Part shown: positions 47,086 through 59,079 of the stretch, piece by piece
How the letters are laid out: each line of letters opens with the position of its first letter
How positions within the stretch are numbered: the stretch's first letter is position 1
NCBI RefSeq assembly: GCF_000516985.1
Contig: NW_006917091.1
Span: forward strand, 4,795,022-4,859,021
Direction: 5' to 3'
Origin: Pestalotiopsis fici W106-1
Lineage: Eukaryota > Ascomycota > Sordariomycetes > Amphisphaeriales > Sporocadaceae
DNA: 64,000 nt
The notes under the pieces: generated by a model
Database searches by the model: none
What the model was told of the DNA's origin: nothing
What the model saw: the letters and a program-made list of their open reading frames with translations, nothing else
Translations under genes and position numbers: made by a program

Positions 47086-47117
<32 letters not shown>
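47086..47117. repeat. (CAG)n trinucleotide microsatellite, about 10-11 units
   Basis: Perfect CAG/GCA repeat (CTG on the strand of the neighbouring gene), within the probable 5' flank or leader of the Ser-rich gene. In the minus-strand frame it reads as a poly-Cys or poly-Ala/Leu run with no gene context. Confidence 0.9.
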
Positions 47118-47118
<1 letters not shown>

Positions 47119-47526
47119 TAATAGACAGGCGGGGATCCGCTGATCTACGCCGGCGGACCGCGCGGGGTGGGCGCTGGGTCCTATGAACCAATATTGGAGG
47201 GGCGCTTGGGGTGCGCTCGTGTCGGTGCTCGAGGGGGTTGAAGGAAGACTAAACGTCAACGCGATAGACAACTAATACTATTGTTGAGAGACGGCGACGA
47301 CGAAAGGGGTGGGATCGTAAATGTAAGGTAACTGGGCAGATGACTTTAGATATGGAAGAAATTTCATAAAGAAGGGTGATGAAACCTGCCCGTCTTCAGG
47401 AAACCTAGGGTGATGTGGTCCAAGAGCGCGGTCACAAGTCCTGAAGGGAGGGAGGTGGAGGAGGAAAAGGTGAGAAGAGCGTGGTTGGTATGCGCTCACG
47501 AGTGAGGAACGGATGGGGCACTTTTC

Positions 47527-47626
47527 NNNNNNNNNNNNNNNNNNNNNNNNNNNNNNNNNNNNNNNNNNNNNNNNNNNNNNNNNNNNNNNNNNNNNNNNNN
47601 NNNNNNNNNNNNNNNNNNNNNNNNNN
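47527..47626. other. Assembly gap, 100 N
   Basis: Exactly 100 unknown bases, a usual placeholder for a scaffold gap of unknown size. It is followed at once by a (CTTG)n repeat (47631-47650), so the true sequence may be a longer simple repeat. Frames crossing it cannot be trusted. Confidence 0.98.
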
Positions 47627-47630
47627 CTTT

Positions 47631-47650
47631 CTTGCTTGCTTGCTTGCTTC
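47631..47650. repeat. (CTTG)n tetranucleotide repeat at the gap edge
   Basis: About five units of CTTG/TTGC directly right of the N run. Confidence 0.85.
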
Positions 47651-48747
47651 GGGCTCACTCCTTTGCTTTGTCACGCCCCACGTTGGAGATAGAGCCTGGG
47701 TCTTGAACGTTTTATCTTTTTTATCTCCGGATGGTTATCGCAAGTGCTGCGTCGGTCTGTGTTTTGGGGTCAAGAAATAGGATGGTTGTGGTTAGTCGAG
47801 TCGGACCGTGTCAGCACAATGGACGGGACCATACGATCCCGTCTGCCTATCAACTAATAAAAACTACGACACAAATGCGCTTCTTGACAGATGTGTTTTT
47901 TTGGCCCTCTTACTCTTTGGGCGGTCATGGCCTCGTTAGGCTGTTCTGTGGACGCATCTTGTCTTCGTTTCCAGGGCACATGGGAGCACAAGGGAATAAG
48001 AGAGGGAGGGGTCACCTCCCCAATTCGGATCTTGGGCGGAGGATTAATGGGAAGCGATTCGCATCCACTGGCGTGCGCAAGCGACTTTGGCGACAGCCCA
48101 GCGCTGGGATGAGACAGCAGCTGGGGTCCGATGACGATGTGCAGGCAGTGGGGCCCAGTAGGTAGGAGTACTCGATAGGTGTGTGAGTATGTGAGTGTCT
48201 GCTTGTTCCACTTTACCGTGAACAACTATATACGCCCATACAAAAGGTCAGGATGTCAGTCAGTCTTGCCCATATCGATACGCCATCGATACTATATCTA
48301 CCTAATCACTCACGCTGGTTGAAATAGTGGGGCATGAACACTACTAACTGTAATCTCATGGTGGTGGGGTAATGTAATTATTCCTACAGAGTGTAGCTCA
48401 GGTATTCATTCCATGCATTCGCATCCGTCAACACTGGTCATAAGCCGAAACAGTATGAATCAGTAAATACTCCATGGCAAGAAGAGTATTGCCACGGATC
48501 ACGTAGATCTTGCCCTTGCAGTCAAACTCGGGAGCCAGTCTAGTCAGTCTCACATGGTCAGCTTAGCAGGGCAAACTGAGGGCGGGCTGGGGGGATGGGC
48601 GATGGGCATACGTACATGCAGTACCGCCGTGTGGGCAAAACGGACAGGATGGAACGAATGACCTGCATCTGCCTTGCTGATGGCATCATGAGATTCGTGA
48701 CGAGGCGGGCAGTGCTAAACTAGTGGCGCCTCCCCTCAGCTAAACTA

Positions 48748-48755
48748 CTAACTAC
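48748..48755. repeat. Target-site duplication, left copy (CTAACTAC)
   Basis: Directly abuts the left terminal inverted repeat and is identical to 59175-59182. Confidence 0.85.
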
Positions 48756-48850
48756 CGCCCCGGCTATTCATCCACCCACTTCCTGCTATCTGTCCCCCCA
48801 TGGTCCGTAAGCGTGGCTGGCCACCATATAGCTACGTATAAATATATATA
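48756..48850. repeat. Left terminal inverted repeat of the MULE
   Basis: 95 bp, GC-rich outer 70 bp then AT-rich. It pairs with the reverse complement of 59080-59174 with 91 of 95 matches; similarity fades inward. Confidence 0.88.
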
Positions 48851-49479
48851 TTTCTCTGCTAATTTAAATGGCAACCTTTACGTAAACCGATTAAGCGCCT
48901 ATGCCGATTAACCGCGCGTAAATATACGCTATTAAAGCTATAAATCGGCCGGGAATTACGATTATAAGGGTTATTCTGCTATTATATTAATATATAATTA
49001 TTTATATTGGCGCATAATTAATTATATAGCCCCTTATATATTACGTTTTTAATTTATAATTATTATAAATTATAATATAATATAATTTAATAATAACGCA
49101 GTTATTTTAAAAGCTAAAAAAATTAATTTTAATAAAATTAATTAAAAAATAACTTTCGCATTATTAAAATACCGATTTAACGGGTAGTTAATAATGCGCG
49201 TTAATTTAGGCTAGCGTAAATTTTGCTTTTAATAAAATGCGATATAGCGCGTTATAATATATAAATAATTATATTAAAAGCAAAAAAATTAATATATACG
49301 CGATTTTTTATATTTAGCTATTTCCTATTTTATTACTGCTAAGCTTTTTCCTTTTTAACTCTTTTTTTAATAATATATTCCTACGTATTTATAATAGCCT
49401 CCGTTAATAGCTTTATTCCCGATTTTTTTTCCTCCGCCGGATAATGATTTTCGCAGCATTTAAAATAATATAGTTTATT

Positions 49480-51700
49480 ATAAAAATTAGGCTAAAAACT
49501 ATAGCTTTACTATTATAAGCAATAGCTTTAAAAATAAATTAAAAAACGAAGATAAAACCGTAAATTATTACGGTTTTCGCTATTTACGATTTAGCTATAT
49601 TAAACGGGATTTTAATAAAATAATATTACGCTAAAAAATTATTATAACTAAATGCGGCTATCCTTTTTATAATATTTTCCGATTTAAAAAAGGGAAATAT
49701 TACGAAAAGGTTATTATTGCAAAATATAACTACGAACTAGCTAAAATACCAAATAATATCTCGGCTAACCGTAAATTAATTACCGGTAATATAAACCTTA
49801 TCCGGAGTTATGCTATTTAATACGGCTATATTATTAAATAAACCTTTATTTATTTACGCATTACCTATATTAATATATTTGTTATTTATAATATAATAAA
49901 AAATTATATCGCGCGGTTAAAACGTAAAAAGCTAAATAAATTTATAAACGTTTAATATGTATTAAAAAAGCTTTAAATAAATAAAGTATATTACGTTCCG
50001 TAATATTTGCATAATAATAATAGCACGAAAACCCTTAATAGGCTATTTTAGTATTTTTAAAAAAATATTTAATTTTAATAAAAATATTTAGAAATTAGCG
50101 TTATAAATGCGATTTATAAAATAAATAAATAAATATAAATTATACTTATTTTATAATATATTATTTATATATTTTAAAATTTGGCATATTTTTTTTAATT
50201 TAACGGATTTACCTGCCTCGGTATATATTATACGCAATATTATACGATTATCCCCGACGAAACGTTTAATACTTTTAATTAGGTTATAAAAAATATTAAA
50301 ATTATTTAAACGGCTTATTAAATCCCTAATCCCATTATATTTATTACGGATTTCGATTACGCATTATATAATGTGATCCGGGAGATTTAGATTAGCATTA
50401 AATAATAATTATACTTTTAGCATATTATAAAAAACGTTAAATCTAAAGTCCTACGCAAATAAACTAATAATAAGCCTTTAATAATAAGGGAAACACTCTA
50501 ATTAAAATATATAATTTTTTTTATAAATAAAATCGTCGTTTTAAATAATATAAGCAAAAAAACGTTAATAGCGTTAATTTATAAGCTTAAATATTTAGGA
50601 AAAATAATTGCAACGGATAAAAAACGGGCCTAAAAAAGATAGCTAAAGAATAAGCCTATAATCGATTACGATTATAATAAGATTTTATTTTTATAATCTT
50701 TTATCGTATATACCCGCATTATTATAAAAATAAAAATATATTAAAATAACTTTATTAAAAAATTCGCTAAATAAAAGGTTATTATTAAATATTTTCGTAA
50801 TACCTATTAGGTAAATAAAGCAAAATAAATATATAATTTAATTTATAAAATCAGGAATTACGGCATCCGATTTTTATAATTATCCGAGAATGCTTATAAT
50901 AAATTTAAAAATATTTTAAAAAAGCCTAACTAATTAATTAATATTATAATAAATATATTAAAAGAGCTTATTGCGCATAAAGTTAAAATATATAATAATA
51001 AAGTCGGAAAATAGCAAAACCGGACGCTAACTATATTAATTATAAATAATTTATTTATTAACGAGCAAATTCGAACCTTTATTTTTAATCGGGCGTTTTA
51101 TATATTATTACCCTAGGTATAAAAAGCATACCACGCTTTGCTATATAATCGAGTGCTTAGGTAATATACGCGTATATTTACCACCTAAATAAATATACCT
51201 TATACCTATTAATTAATCGAATATTATTTTAAAGCCTTTAAAATGTTTAATATAATAAATAAAAAGGTTATTATAAAAAAGGAGTTGAAATTAAAAGATT
51301 TTAGCTTATACTAATATTTTATCCGGCCGCTATTACGCTTTTAAATTAATAAGTTTTCTAATATTCGGAATTTTATTATCCGGTTTAAAAAAAGGCAAAA
51401 TCCTCGGCGGGTAGCATCTAAGGCATACACTTATATTACGAATAATAAAGCAAAGCTAATAAAAAAATTTACCTTTAATAATAGCAGCCGGGATAAATTT
51501 TATAACGAACCTCCCCGATGGCCGATACCGATTAATAAAGAAATTAAATAATATATGCTTGTTAAAAAAAATGCTCGGGTTATTATTTTTAATCCGGATT
51601 AAGGGCCGGATTAAAAAGTTTTTTATATACCGATTTAAACTCCGCTTTTAGCGCAGCCGCCGGCTAATTTATTATATTTTTAAGCCCGGCACCCTAAAAA
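49480..51700 (+). pseudogene. MULE (Hop-like) transposase, inactivated by RIP
   Basis: The reading frame is interrupted many times, mostly by TAA/TAG where CAA/CAG or TGG would be expected after C-to-T or G-to-A change. Recognisable pieces in order: a FAR1/WRKY-like zinc-binding N-terminus near 49650; N-A-I-Y-K-I-N-K at about 50106-50129, where the family has D-A-T-Y-K-T-N and the catalytic Asp is Asn here; the second acidic segment near 50345; and a C-terminal R-R-V-A-S-K stretch near 51410 like the basic R-G-R-P tail of these transposases. Boundaries are approximate. It cannot make an active enzyme. Confidence 0.75.
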
Positions 51701-51839
51701 AAAATAAAAGTTAATAAAAAATTTATTATCCGATTTAAAGTAAAAAGATATAAAAAAGCTAACGTTCGGATTAGCCCCTTAAATTAGCTTAATATAGCCT
51801 ATTATATATATAAAAATCGTTCCTATAATAAAAAAAACT

Positions 51840-52882
51840 TTTTTTGGTATAAAGTGGCCCGTGCGTTAGTTTGTATTATATTGGATTTTGATTAAATTAT
51901 ATGGAATTAATGGTAAATTAATTATATTGTAATTTTGCAGTTTTACGGGATTTTCTACCCACGAACCACTTATATTATTAGTTACGGTTATTATAATTGC
52001 TATTATTTTTAATTATTTTAATAACTTTAATTATAATGTAGCAATTATATATCGCGCAATTAAATAGTGTAAATAAATTTTATCGTATTAAAAAGCGCTT
52101 TCGAACGCACTAAATTTTAATTAATTTAAATAAGTGGTTATTATAATATTTTAATTTCGTTAATATATTATAATATGCTATAGCATTATTACCTACCTTA
52201 TTTACCCTGCTAACCTTGCTATAATTTACCTTTTACCTTATTAACCTTATTATTAGCCAACTTTATATTTACCTTAAAAACCCGTATAAGCACTTATAAA
52301 CCAGCTATAAAATAAATAAAATATACCGGGTAGGTATAAAGTGGCTTAATAATAAAATAATTAGGGTAAATTATAATAGGGTTAATAGGGTTAATAAGGT
52401 TAATAAAATAATTAAGCAAGATTTATAAAATTAGTGCCGGTCCTTTATAACGGAATATCCGGCTATTTACTTACGTTAGGAAATTATTAATAAATTTATT
52501 AAAAAAATTCCTCCGATCGAAAAGATTAATTTGTTTTAATCGTTAGATTAAAGCGATTAAAATTACGTAAAGACCTTAAAAATCGAAGCAGAATTAGTGG
52601 AGTTATGATTAAATATTTAAAATTATGGAAATTAACGGGCTATATAGGAAAAATAGTGGCTTAAATCTCCGGGATATAATTAATTATATTTAATTGTAAT
52701 ATAATATACCTTTGCGTAATAATTAAAACACGTCGGATTACGATAAAAACTAATTTTACGTTATCGCTAAAAAAAGCGTAATTAATTAACGTTAAATTTA
52801 ATTAATTTAAATATAAATTAAAAATTTTTTATTATTACAGCCTTAAAGGTAATATAAATAGCTATTTATAGCATTTAACTAT
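51840..52882. repeat. Unassigned AT-rich segment between the transposase and the Copia LTR
   Basis: About 1 kb that is too much for a Hop-sized element. The motif GGTATAAAGTGGC occurs at about 51847 and again at about 52339 in the same orientation. There are also inverted forms of its core (CCACTTATA near 51975). The AGGGTTAATAGGGTTAATA stretch near 52378 is a short tandem repeat. It may contain remains of a small TIR element, but ends could not be fixed. Confidence 0.4.
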
Positions 52883-53507
52883 TATTCTAAGGTATAATTG
52901 GTGGATCATAAATTTAGGCATAGGGAAGCGTTCGTATAATTCGTAAAATCAGGCCGTAGGAGTAGTTATAAGGCTATATAACTAATTTATTAAAGCTTAA
53001 GGAAAAAATAACTAATTACGGAAAAATAACTACTTTTTATACTTATAAAATTAATTAATAAAAATATTCTAAAATATATTATTAATAAATTAGATTTATA
53101 ATTAAATTAATTAATAATAAAGTTAATTTATAATCGAAAAAACTATCGAAATTTATAAATTTCTATAGTATAGGTTACCCTGTAACCTAGGGCTATTATG
53201 GCCAGGTGCACTAGCTATATTTAGTGGGGCTGGATCCAGTGGAACGTTTTACTGGATTCCAGTGGGTTCTAATAGCCATAATGGCCATAATAATTAATTA
53301 TAATAATTTATTAACTATATAGCACTATAAATAGTGGCTATAAATGGTGCTATACTAATTATAGGTTAATATAGGGTAAATTCTATTAATTTCCTATATA
53401 TTGTTATTTAACGATATTTCGATAGGTTTTATAGCTATTATAACGATATAATATGCGTTATAAAGCTAATTTTATGCATTATACGATATTATATTAATAT
53501 CCGTGCA
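52883..53507 (-). repeat. Copia 3' LTR (625 bp)
   Basis: Starts TATTCTAAGG on the + strand (an altered TGTTCTAAGG) and ends CCGTGCA. It aligns along its length with 58303-58927 without gaps that I could see, and differences are C/T or G/A. Confidence 0.88.
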
Positions 53508-53524
53508 ATATTCCTTTTATTAAA

Positions 53525-54950
53525 TAGTAACGGTTAAATTTAATAATTTAATAAATTTCTAAAATTTATTTTTAGGAAATAGCTTTATAAAGCCGTTTGC
53601 TAATATATCGTTAATTAAAATATATTCGATTCGAATATTTTTATTTTTAACCTTTTGCCGTACGTAAAAATACCGTATAGTCGTATATTTAGTACGTTAG
53701 TAATATTCCGGATTATATGCTAAATTTATAGCTTTTATATTATTTTTTTTAATTAATACGGTGTTTATATTAATTCCGATTTCCGTAAAAAGATTTTTTA
53801 ATTATATTGCTTTACGGGTAACCTGCTTTAGCCCGTTAAATTTAGCTTTGGTAGTTAATAAAAAAATCGTAAATTGCTGTTTCGATTTTTAATTTATCGG
53901 CCCGTTATTTAAAATAAATAAATAACCGGACGTTAATTTACGGGTTTCGTAATTATTAGCAAAATCGGTATCGGAATAACCTATTAATCCGGGTTTTATT
54001 TTCCCGTTAAAGGTAATTTTAAGGTGGTAATAGGATTTTAAATAATTAAATACCCTTTTTACCCCTTTTATCGTAGTTTTCGATAGGTTTTGCATATATT
54101 TAGCTAAATATGCTATAAAGTAAGCTAAATCGGGCTTAGTTTGGATTATAGTATATATTAATTTATTTAATAAATGCTAATATAAGTGGATAAATTCTTT
54201 TAAAGCCGGTTTTTCGTTGCTTTCCTTTGCCGTATGCAACGATTTTGGGAATCCAGGGCTAAGTGGTATATTAGCCGGTTTTATATCGGAAAATCCGTTA
54301 ATTTCCAATAACTTTTTAAGGTAAATTGCCTGGTTTATACGAATTGTTTTATTTTTTCGATTTCTTTTAATTTGTATACCGAGAAAATAAAAGATTGGTC
54401 CTAGATTTTTTATTTCGAATTTTTTCGAAATATCCTGTTTTAATTAGTTGATTTTACGTAAATTAGGGCTAAAAATCAAAAAATTATTTACGTAAATTAT
54501 AATAAAAATATTAGATTTTTTATTATAATAAGCTAATTCGTCTAAAATAAGTGGATTAAATCTAAGCTTTTTTAGGCTATTTTTTAGCGTAATTTGCCAT
54601 TGGCGTAGATTTTATTTAAAACCGTATAAGGCTTTTTTAAGCTGGATTACCTAGGAGTCGTCGTTTTTCCAACCGAAATTATTTAATTCCGGGTTTTCGG
54701 AAAAAAATTCGGATAATCCGTTTATAAGGGTAATATATATTTTTTCGTATAATTCCCCGTTTAAAAAGGCACCGATTATATCGATTTATTCGATTTCCTA
54801 ATCGTAATAGGCTGCTAAGGCTAATAAAAGCCTTTAAATAGTGGATTTTATTCCTATAGCAAACGTTTCGAAATAATCGATTTTATATCGTTATTCGAAT
54901 TTACGTATAATTAATTTAGCTTTATATTTATCGATATTTCCGTTTTTATC
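53525..54950 (-). pseudogene. Copia reverse transcriptase and RNase H region, broken
   Basis: The longest intact piece (54095-53889) reads as the connection between RT and RNase H (G-Y-S-D-T-D-F-A, close to the family's G-Y-S-D-A-D-W-A). Upstream pieces show the RT palm and the Y-V-x-x-F-L-I box with both catalytic Asp codons changed to Asn. In-frame stops rule out a working protein. Confidence 0.8.
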
Positions 54951-55502
54951 GGTTTTCTTTTTAAATATTTATTTTACGGATAATAGGATTTTACCGGCTT
55001 TTTAGACTTTATTTCGATCGATAGCTTAAAAAATCCTTTTTTAAATTAATTGCCGTAATTTAGCGTATATAACCTGGATTTATTTTTCCTTTTTAAGGCT
55101 TTTTAATATTTATTTTATTATTTTCGGTTCCGTATAGCCTAAATTTTCGATAGTTAAATAATATAAAATATCGGCGAATAATTTATTATATTTAACGAAT
55201 TTATTTTGTTCGGAATCCGTAAATTTCGGAAGAATTATTTTAATATTCGATTTATTCGGAGTAATCGAAAAGGTATTATTAATATTTATAGATTCGGAAT
55301 TTATATTAAATTTATTATTTATATTAGATTTGTTCCCGGGTAAATCCGGTCGATTGTTAATTATGGACTTATTCGTAATAAATCGAAGAATTCGATCGTT
55401 TCCGGGAGTTGGATTTAGTGGATTTTGTGGATCTACCGTTTCCGGGATTTGTGATTGGATAAATTCACCGTCGGTAGAACTTTTATTTAGTGTTATTTTT
55501 TA

Positions 55503-55545
55503 ATCCGGTAATTCCGAATCCGGTAATTCCGAATCCGGTAATTTC
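55503..55545. repeat. Three tandem 15-bp units inside the Copia element
   Basis: AATCCGGTAATTCCG is repeated about three times within the integrase-RT spacer; on the coding strand it gives a short repeated peptide. Confidence 0.75.
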
Positions 55546-55799
55546 TCCCCTTTTTTTCGATTTTTAGGTAATAATCGAATATAAGAGGTCCGTATAATCT
55601 GTGATTTATACGGTCGATCGGGAAAATATACGTAATAAATTTTATTACCGTTATATCTAATTATTTTCCCGTTTTCGGTAATAACTCCGAATTTATCGGA
55701 GTTTTTACGGATTTTTTTCGGTTTATAAATTAAAACCGGTATTCCTAAGGTATGGATTTAGGATAAATCAGGCGTATTATCCTTTTTTGGCCAGAAATA

Positions 55800-58200
55800 A
55801 TCGTAAAATTCCTAGTAAAAAATAAATAAACCGGATGCCGTAGCAGTAAAATTTATTAAATAAACTATTGCTTTTGTAACGAATTCCTAGAGGTTTTTTC
55901 GATAATAATCCGGTTTATACGTTTGGCTATACCGTTTTATTTTAGTATATAAAAGGTTATAAGTTCGAAAATAATCCTTTTTTCGGTTAAATAATTTTTT
56001 AATTTAACCGGAGAAAACTCCCTACCGTTATTTATACGAATAATATTCGGATATTTTCCGAATTAAATTTTATAATATTCGATTTTATTTATTACGATAT
56101 CGAATATATCGGATTTTTTTTTTAGAAAATTTAATTTTCTAAAATCCGGTTTTATTATCCGTAAAATTAATTATATATTTATAATAAAAATAGCTAAAAA
56201 GGGTAATATAAACCGTATTAATATAAATACAATATAACGGTTTATTAGCCTTATTCGGATTCGTACGGGGCTAGTTTCGGGTGAATTTTCCCGAAATATA
56301 GGATTTATAGTTTAAATCCTTTTTTTTTAATTTTTTTTAGGAATTCCCGTAATTATTTTAGCTGTTTTAGCTAAGATATTATAGCTAAAATAGCTAAATC
56401 GTTTATGCTATTTTTCCGTAGCTATAAGGAAATTCGAATAATTCGAAATTAATTCGATTTCCTCGAAATCCGTAGTTTCGTTGGATTTTATATTATCCGA
56501 ATTCGGTTCCGGGTAATTTAAACCGATTATACGGGCTTTTTTTACTATTTTTAGTGGATTTATAGCTAAATATACTATATTAGGCTCTGATTTATTAGCC
56601 AAGTATAGGAAAAATCTACGTTTTTTTTTAATTTAACGTGGTAAAAAGCCTGTTTTTGGAATTATATAATTTATTCCCATTTATAATACCGCCTTTTTAA
56701 TAATATAATTAGCCGGATATAATATTTAGCGGAAATTCCGGTACATAAAGCACGTTTAATAACGTTATTTTATATATTTCCCGGTTAATTTTAAAAAAAA
56801 GCGTAATATTTCTAATTCCTTTTAGAAATACTTTTCCATTATTTGTAATAATCGGTAAAAAATCCGATTTTATAATAAAATTATCGAATAAATTCTTATT
56901 ATTCGATATATGCTTTAAAAAACCCGTATCGTATAATTACTAATTTTTAAGGAGGGTGGTTAATTTCTTTTTTTTTAAATTATTCGAAATATTCGAAAAA
57001 GCATAAAACGATTCGTTTTCGTTTGAATCTTCGTTACGGGGTAAGTTTCCCCGTTTTTTGGATTTTTGGTTCGTAATAGATATAGTCGAATTTAAATTAT
57101 TTAACTTATTCGAATTATTCGAATTATTGGAATTATTCGAATTATTCGATTTTTTCCCTTTATTCGATTTATTCGAATTCTTCCTATTTCCGCTTTAGGT
57201 TTTTTATTAATTCTAATTGGATCGGGGAAACCGGAATTTCTTATTATTATTAATATAATAAAAATTTCCTATAGCCGTATCCGGATTCCGTCGGTTTTTA
57301 TCCAAAATATCCGTAATTAACCCTTCGAAAATAAATAGATTTATAGACCGTAAAGCATTATATTAACGGTTAGCCTATATAGGGTAAGCTAATTAGAAGG
57401 CTGTAATAAAAATCGTCTTTTAATCGATATTATCGATTTTAGCCCTAACGCTTAAAAGCTTTAAAATATATCCTTTAAAAATGGATATAAATTCGTTTAA
57501 CGAATTATAATTCTCGAATTTAATAATATAAAATTCGAGATATAATTGCTAACGTAATATAGGTCCGGTGCCTTAATAGGCTAATTATAAAATCGATAAG
57601 GCTTTATATAGATTTATTTTATTAAATATTAAATTTAACGGTTTTATTATTAAATTTTAACGAATTAAAAGCAATATTTAGGTTTTTTAAATATCGGTTA
57701 TACCGTTATATATATCGGTAGTTTTAAAAAACCGATCGATTCCTAATAATTTAAAATATAACTATAACGTGGATTTCTACGTATTCTAATTTCCGGATCC
57801 GGAGAGTTTCTGTTTCTCCGGCATCTGGCATCCGGTAATAGTACGGATAAAATTATTTATTTTGCCGAATTTTTGCCGTTATAACGGTATAATTATCGTT
57901 AAAAACGGTAAAGGAATCGTTAAGAAAAATAAAAATAAAAAAATTAATTTTTTATTTTATCGATAAAGTATATAATAGGATTTAGGTGCTATAATATAAT
58001 ATAGCAGGTGCTATAAGGTGCTATAATAGATCGGTTATTATAGTAAGGATTAGTTATAAATAACTTTATAGCCGTTATATGGCTATAACGGGTAAAATCA
58101 TTATAAATAGCTATTTAACTATAGTTTTCGATATAGTTACGGCTATATAAGCTTAAAATAAAGCTTATAAAATCGGCTATTATAACGGAATTCCGGAGTT
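55800..58200 (-). pseudogene. Copia gag, protease and integrase region, broken
   Basis: A piece at 56602-56408 is open for 64 codons, and other pieces are interrupted. The D-T-G protease site lies near 56935, followed by an N-N-x-x-L-F run typical of Copia proteases. A 9-bp Asn/Ser-coding tandem (ATTCGAATT-like) lies near 57105-57180. Boundaries between gag, protease and integrase are approximate. Confidence 0.65.
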
Positions 58201-58284
58201 TACGTTATATTAATTCGTCCGGGAAAACGGCTATAATTTTCGATATAATTTAAATCCGGTATTTAAATATAATCGATATTATAC

Positions 58285-58302
58285 CGGACCGGGCTTATAA
58301 CC
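58285..58302 (-). other. Candidate Copia primer-binding site
   Basis: GGTTATAAGCCCGG begins immediately inside the 5' LTR on the minus strand, where a tRNA 3' end should pair. The matching tRNA was not identified, and RIP may have altered the site. Confidence 0.4.
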
Positions 58303-58927
58303 TATTCTAAGGTATAATTGGTGGATTATAAATTTAGGTATAGGGAAGCGTTCGTATAATTTGTAAAATTAGGCCGTAAGAGTAGTTATAAGGCTATATA
58401 ACTGATTTATTAAAGCTTAAGGAAAGAATAACTAATTACGGAGGAATAACTACCTTTTATACCTATAAAATTAACTAATAAGAATATTCTGGAATATATT
58501 ACTAATAAATTGGATTTATAATTAAGTTAATTAATAATAAGGTTGATTTATAATCGAAGAAACCATCGAAATTTATAAATTTTTATGGTGTAGGTTACCT
58601 TGTAACCCAGGGCCACTGTGGCCAGGTGCACTGGCTATACTTAGTGGGGCTGGATCCAGTGGAACGTTCCACTGGATTCCAGTGGGTTCCAGTGGCCATA
58701 GTGGCCATAATAATTAATTATAATAACTTATTAACTATATAGCACTATAAATAATAGCTATAAATGGTGTTATATTAACTATAAGTTAGTATAAGGTAAA
58801 TTCCACTAATTTCCCATATATCGTTATTTAACGATATTTCGATAGGTTTTATAGCTATTATAACGATATAATATGCGTTATAAAGCTAATTTTATGCATT
58901 ATACGATGCTATATTAACATCCGTGCA
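58303..58927 (-). repeat. Copia 5' LTR (625 bp)
   Basis: The less RIP-mutated of the two LTRs: it retains more G and C at most variable sites. It ends TGCA at 58927, the original TG start of the LTR read on the minus strand. Confidence 0.88.
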
Positions 58928-59079
58928 ATAATTATATTAATTATATTAACTTATATAACACTATAATTTATCACCCACATATTTATATAATATATTGCAT
59001 AACTTTAATTAAGCGCTATATGCAGTGCCAACGCGCTTAACAGGCACATTGCCGGTGATAACCGTGCCCTGCAAATTAG

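Larger units (their letters stand above)
46825..48755. other. Upstream region of the Ser-rich gene, assembly gap and intergenic DNA
   Basis: The left part is the likely promoter/leader of the gene starting at 46824, with the CAG tract. A gap of 100 N is at 47527-47626. From 47700 to 48755 nothing coding was recognised. The right edge is the 8-bp target duplication CTAACTAC (48748-48755) of the large transposon. Confidence 0.55.
52883..58927 (-). mobile_element. Full-length Ty1/Copia LTR retrotransposon, RIP-inactivated, 6045 bp
   Basis: Two 625-bp LTRs in direct orientation (52883-53507 and 58303-58927) enclose about 4.8 kb. On the minus strand the order is gag (about 58200-57300), a zinc-knuckle region, a protease with a D-T-G near 56935, integrase (about 56700-55800), reverse transcriptase (about 54950-53900) and RNase H (about 53900-53525). 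This protease-integrase-RT-RNase H order defines Copia rather than Gypsy. The RT keeps G-A-F-L-N-G and Y-V-N-N-F-L-I, where Y-V-D-D is expected. A candidate primer-binding site starts GGTTATAAGCCCGG inside the 5' LTR (58302 downwards), and a purine tract adjoins the 3' LTR. Adjacent 5-bp flanks (ACTAT, ATAAT) do not match, so no clean target duplication remains. Confidence 0.88.

Noticed and set aside
47278..47780. Open frames crossing the N run
   Set aside because: They exist only because unknown bases carry no stop codons.
53889..54095. Apparent 68-residue gene
   Set aside because: It is a fragment of the Copia RT/RNase H between RIP-made stops, not a host gene.
56408..56602. Apparent 64-residue gene
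   Set aside because: It is a fragment of the Copia polyprotein left open by chance.
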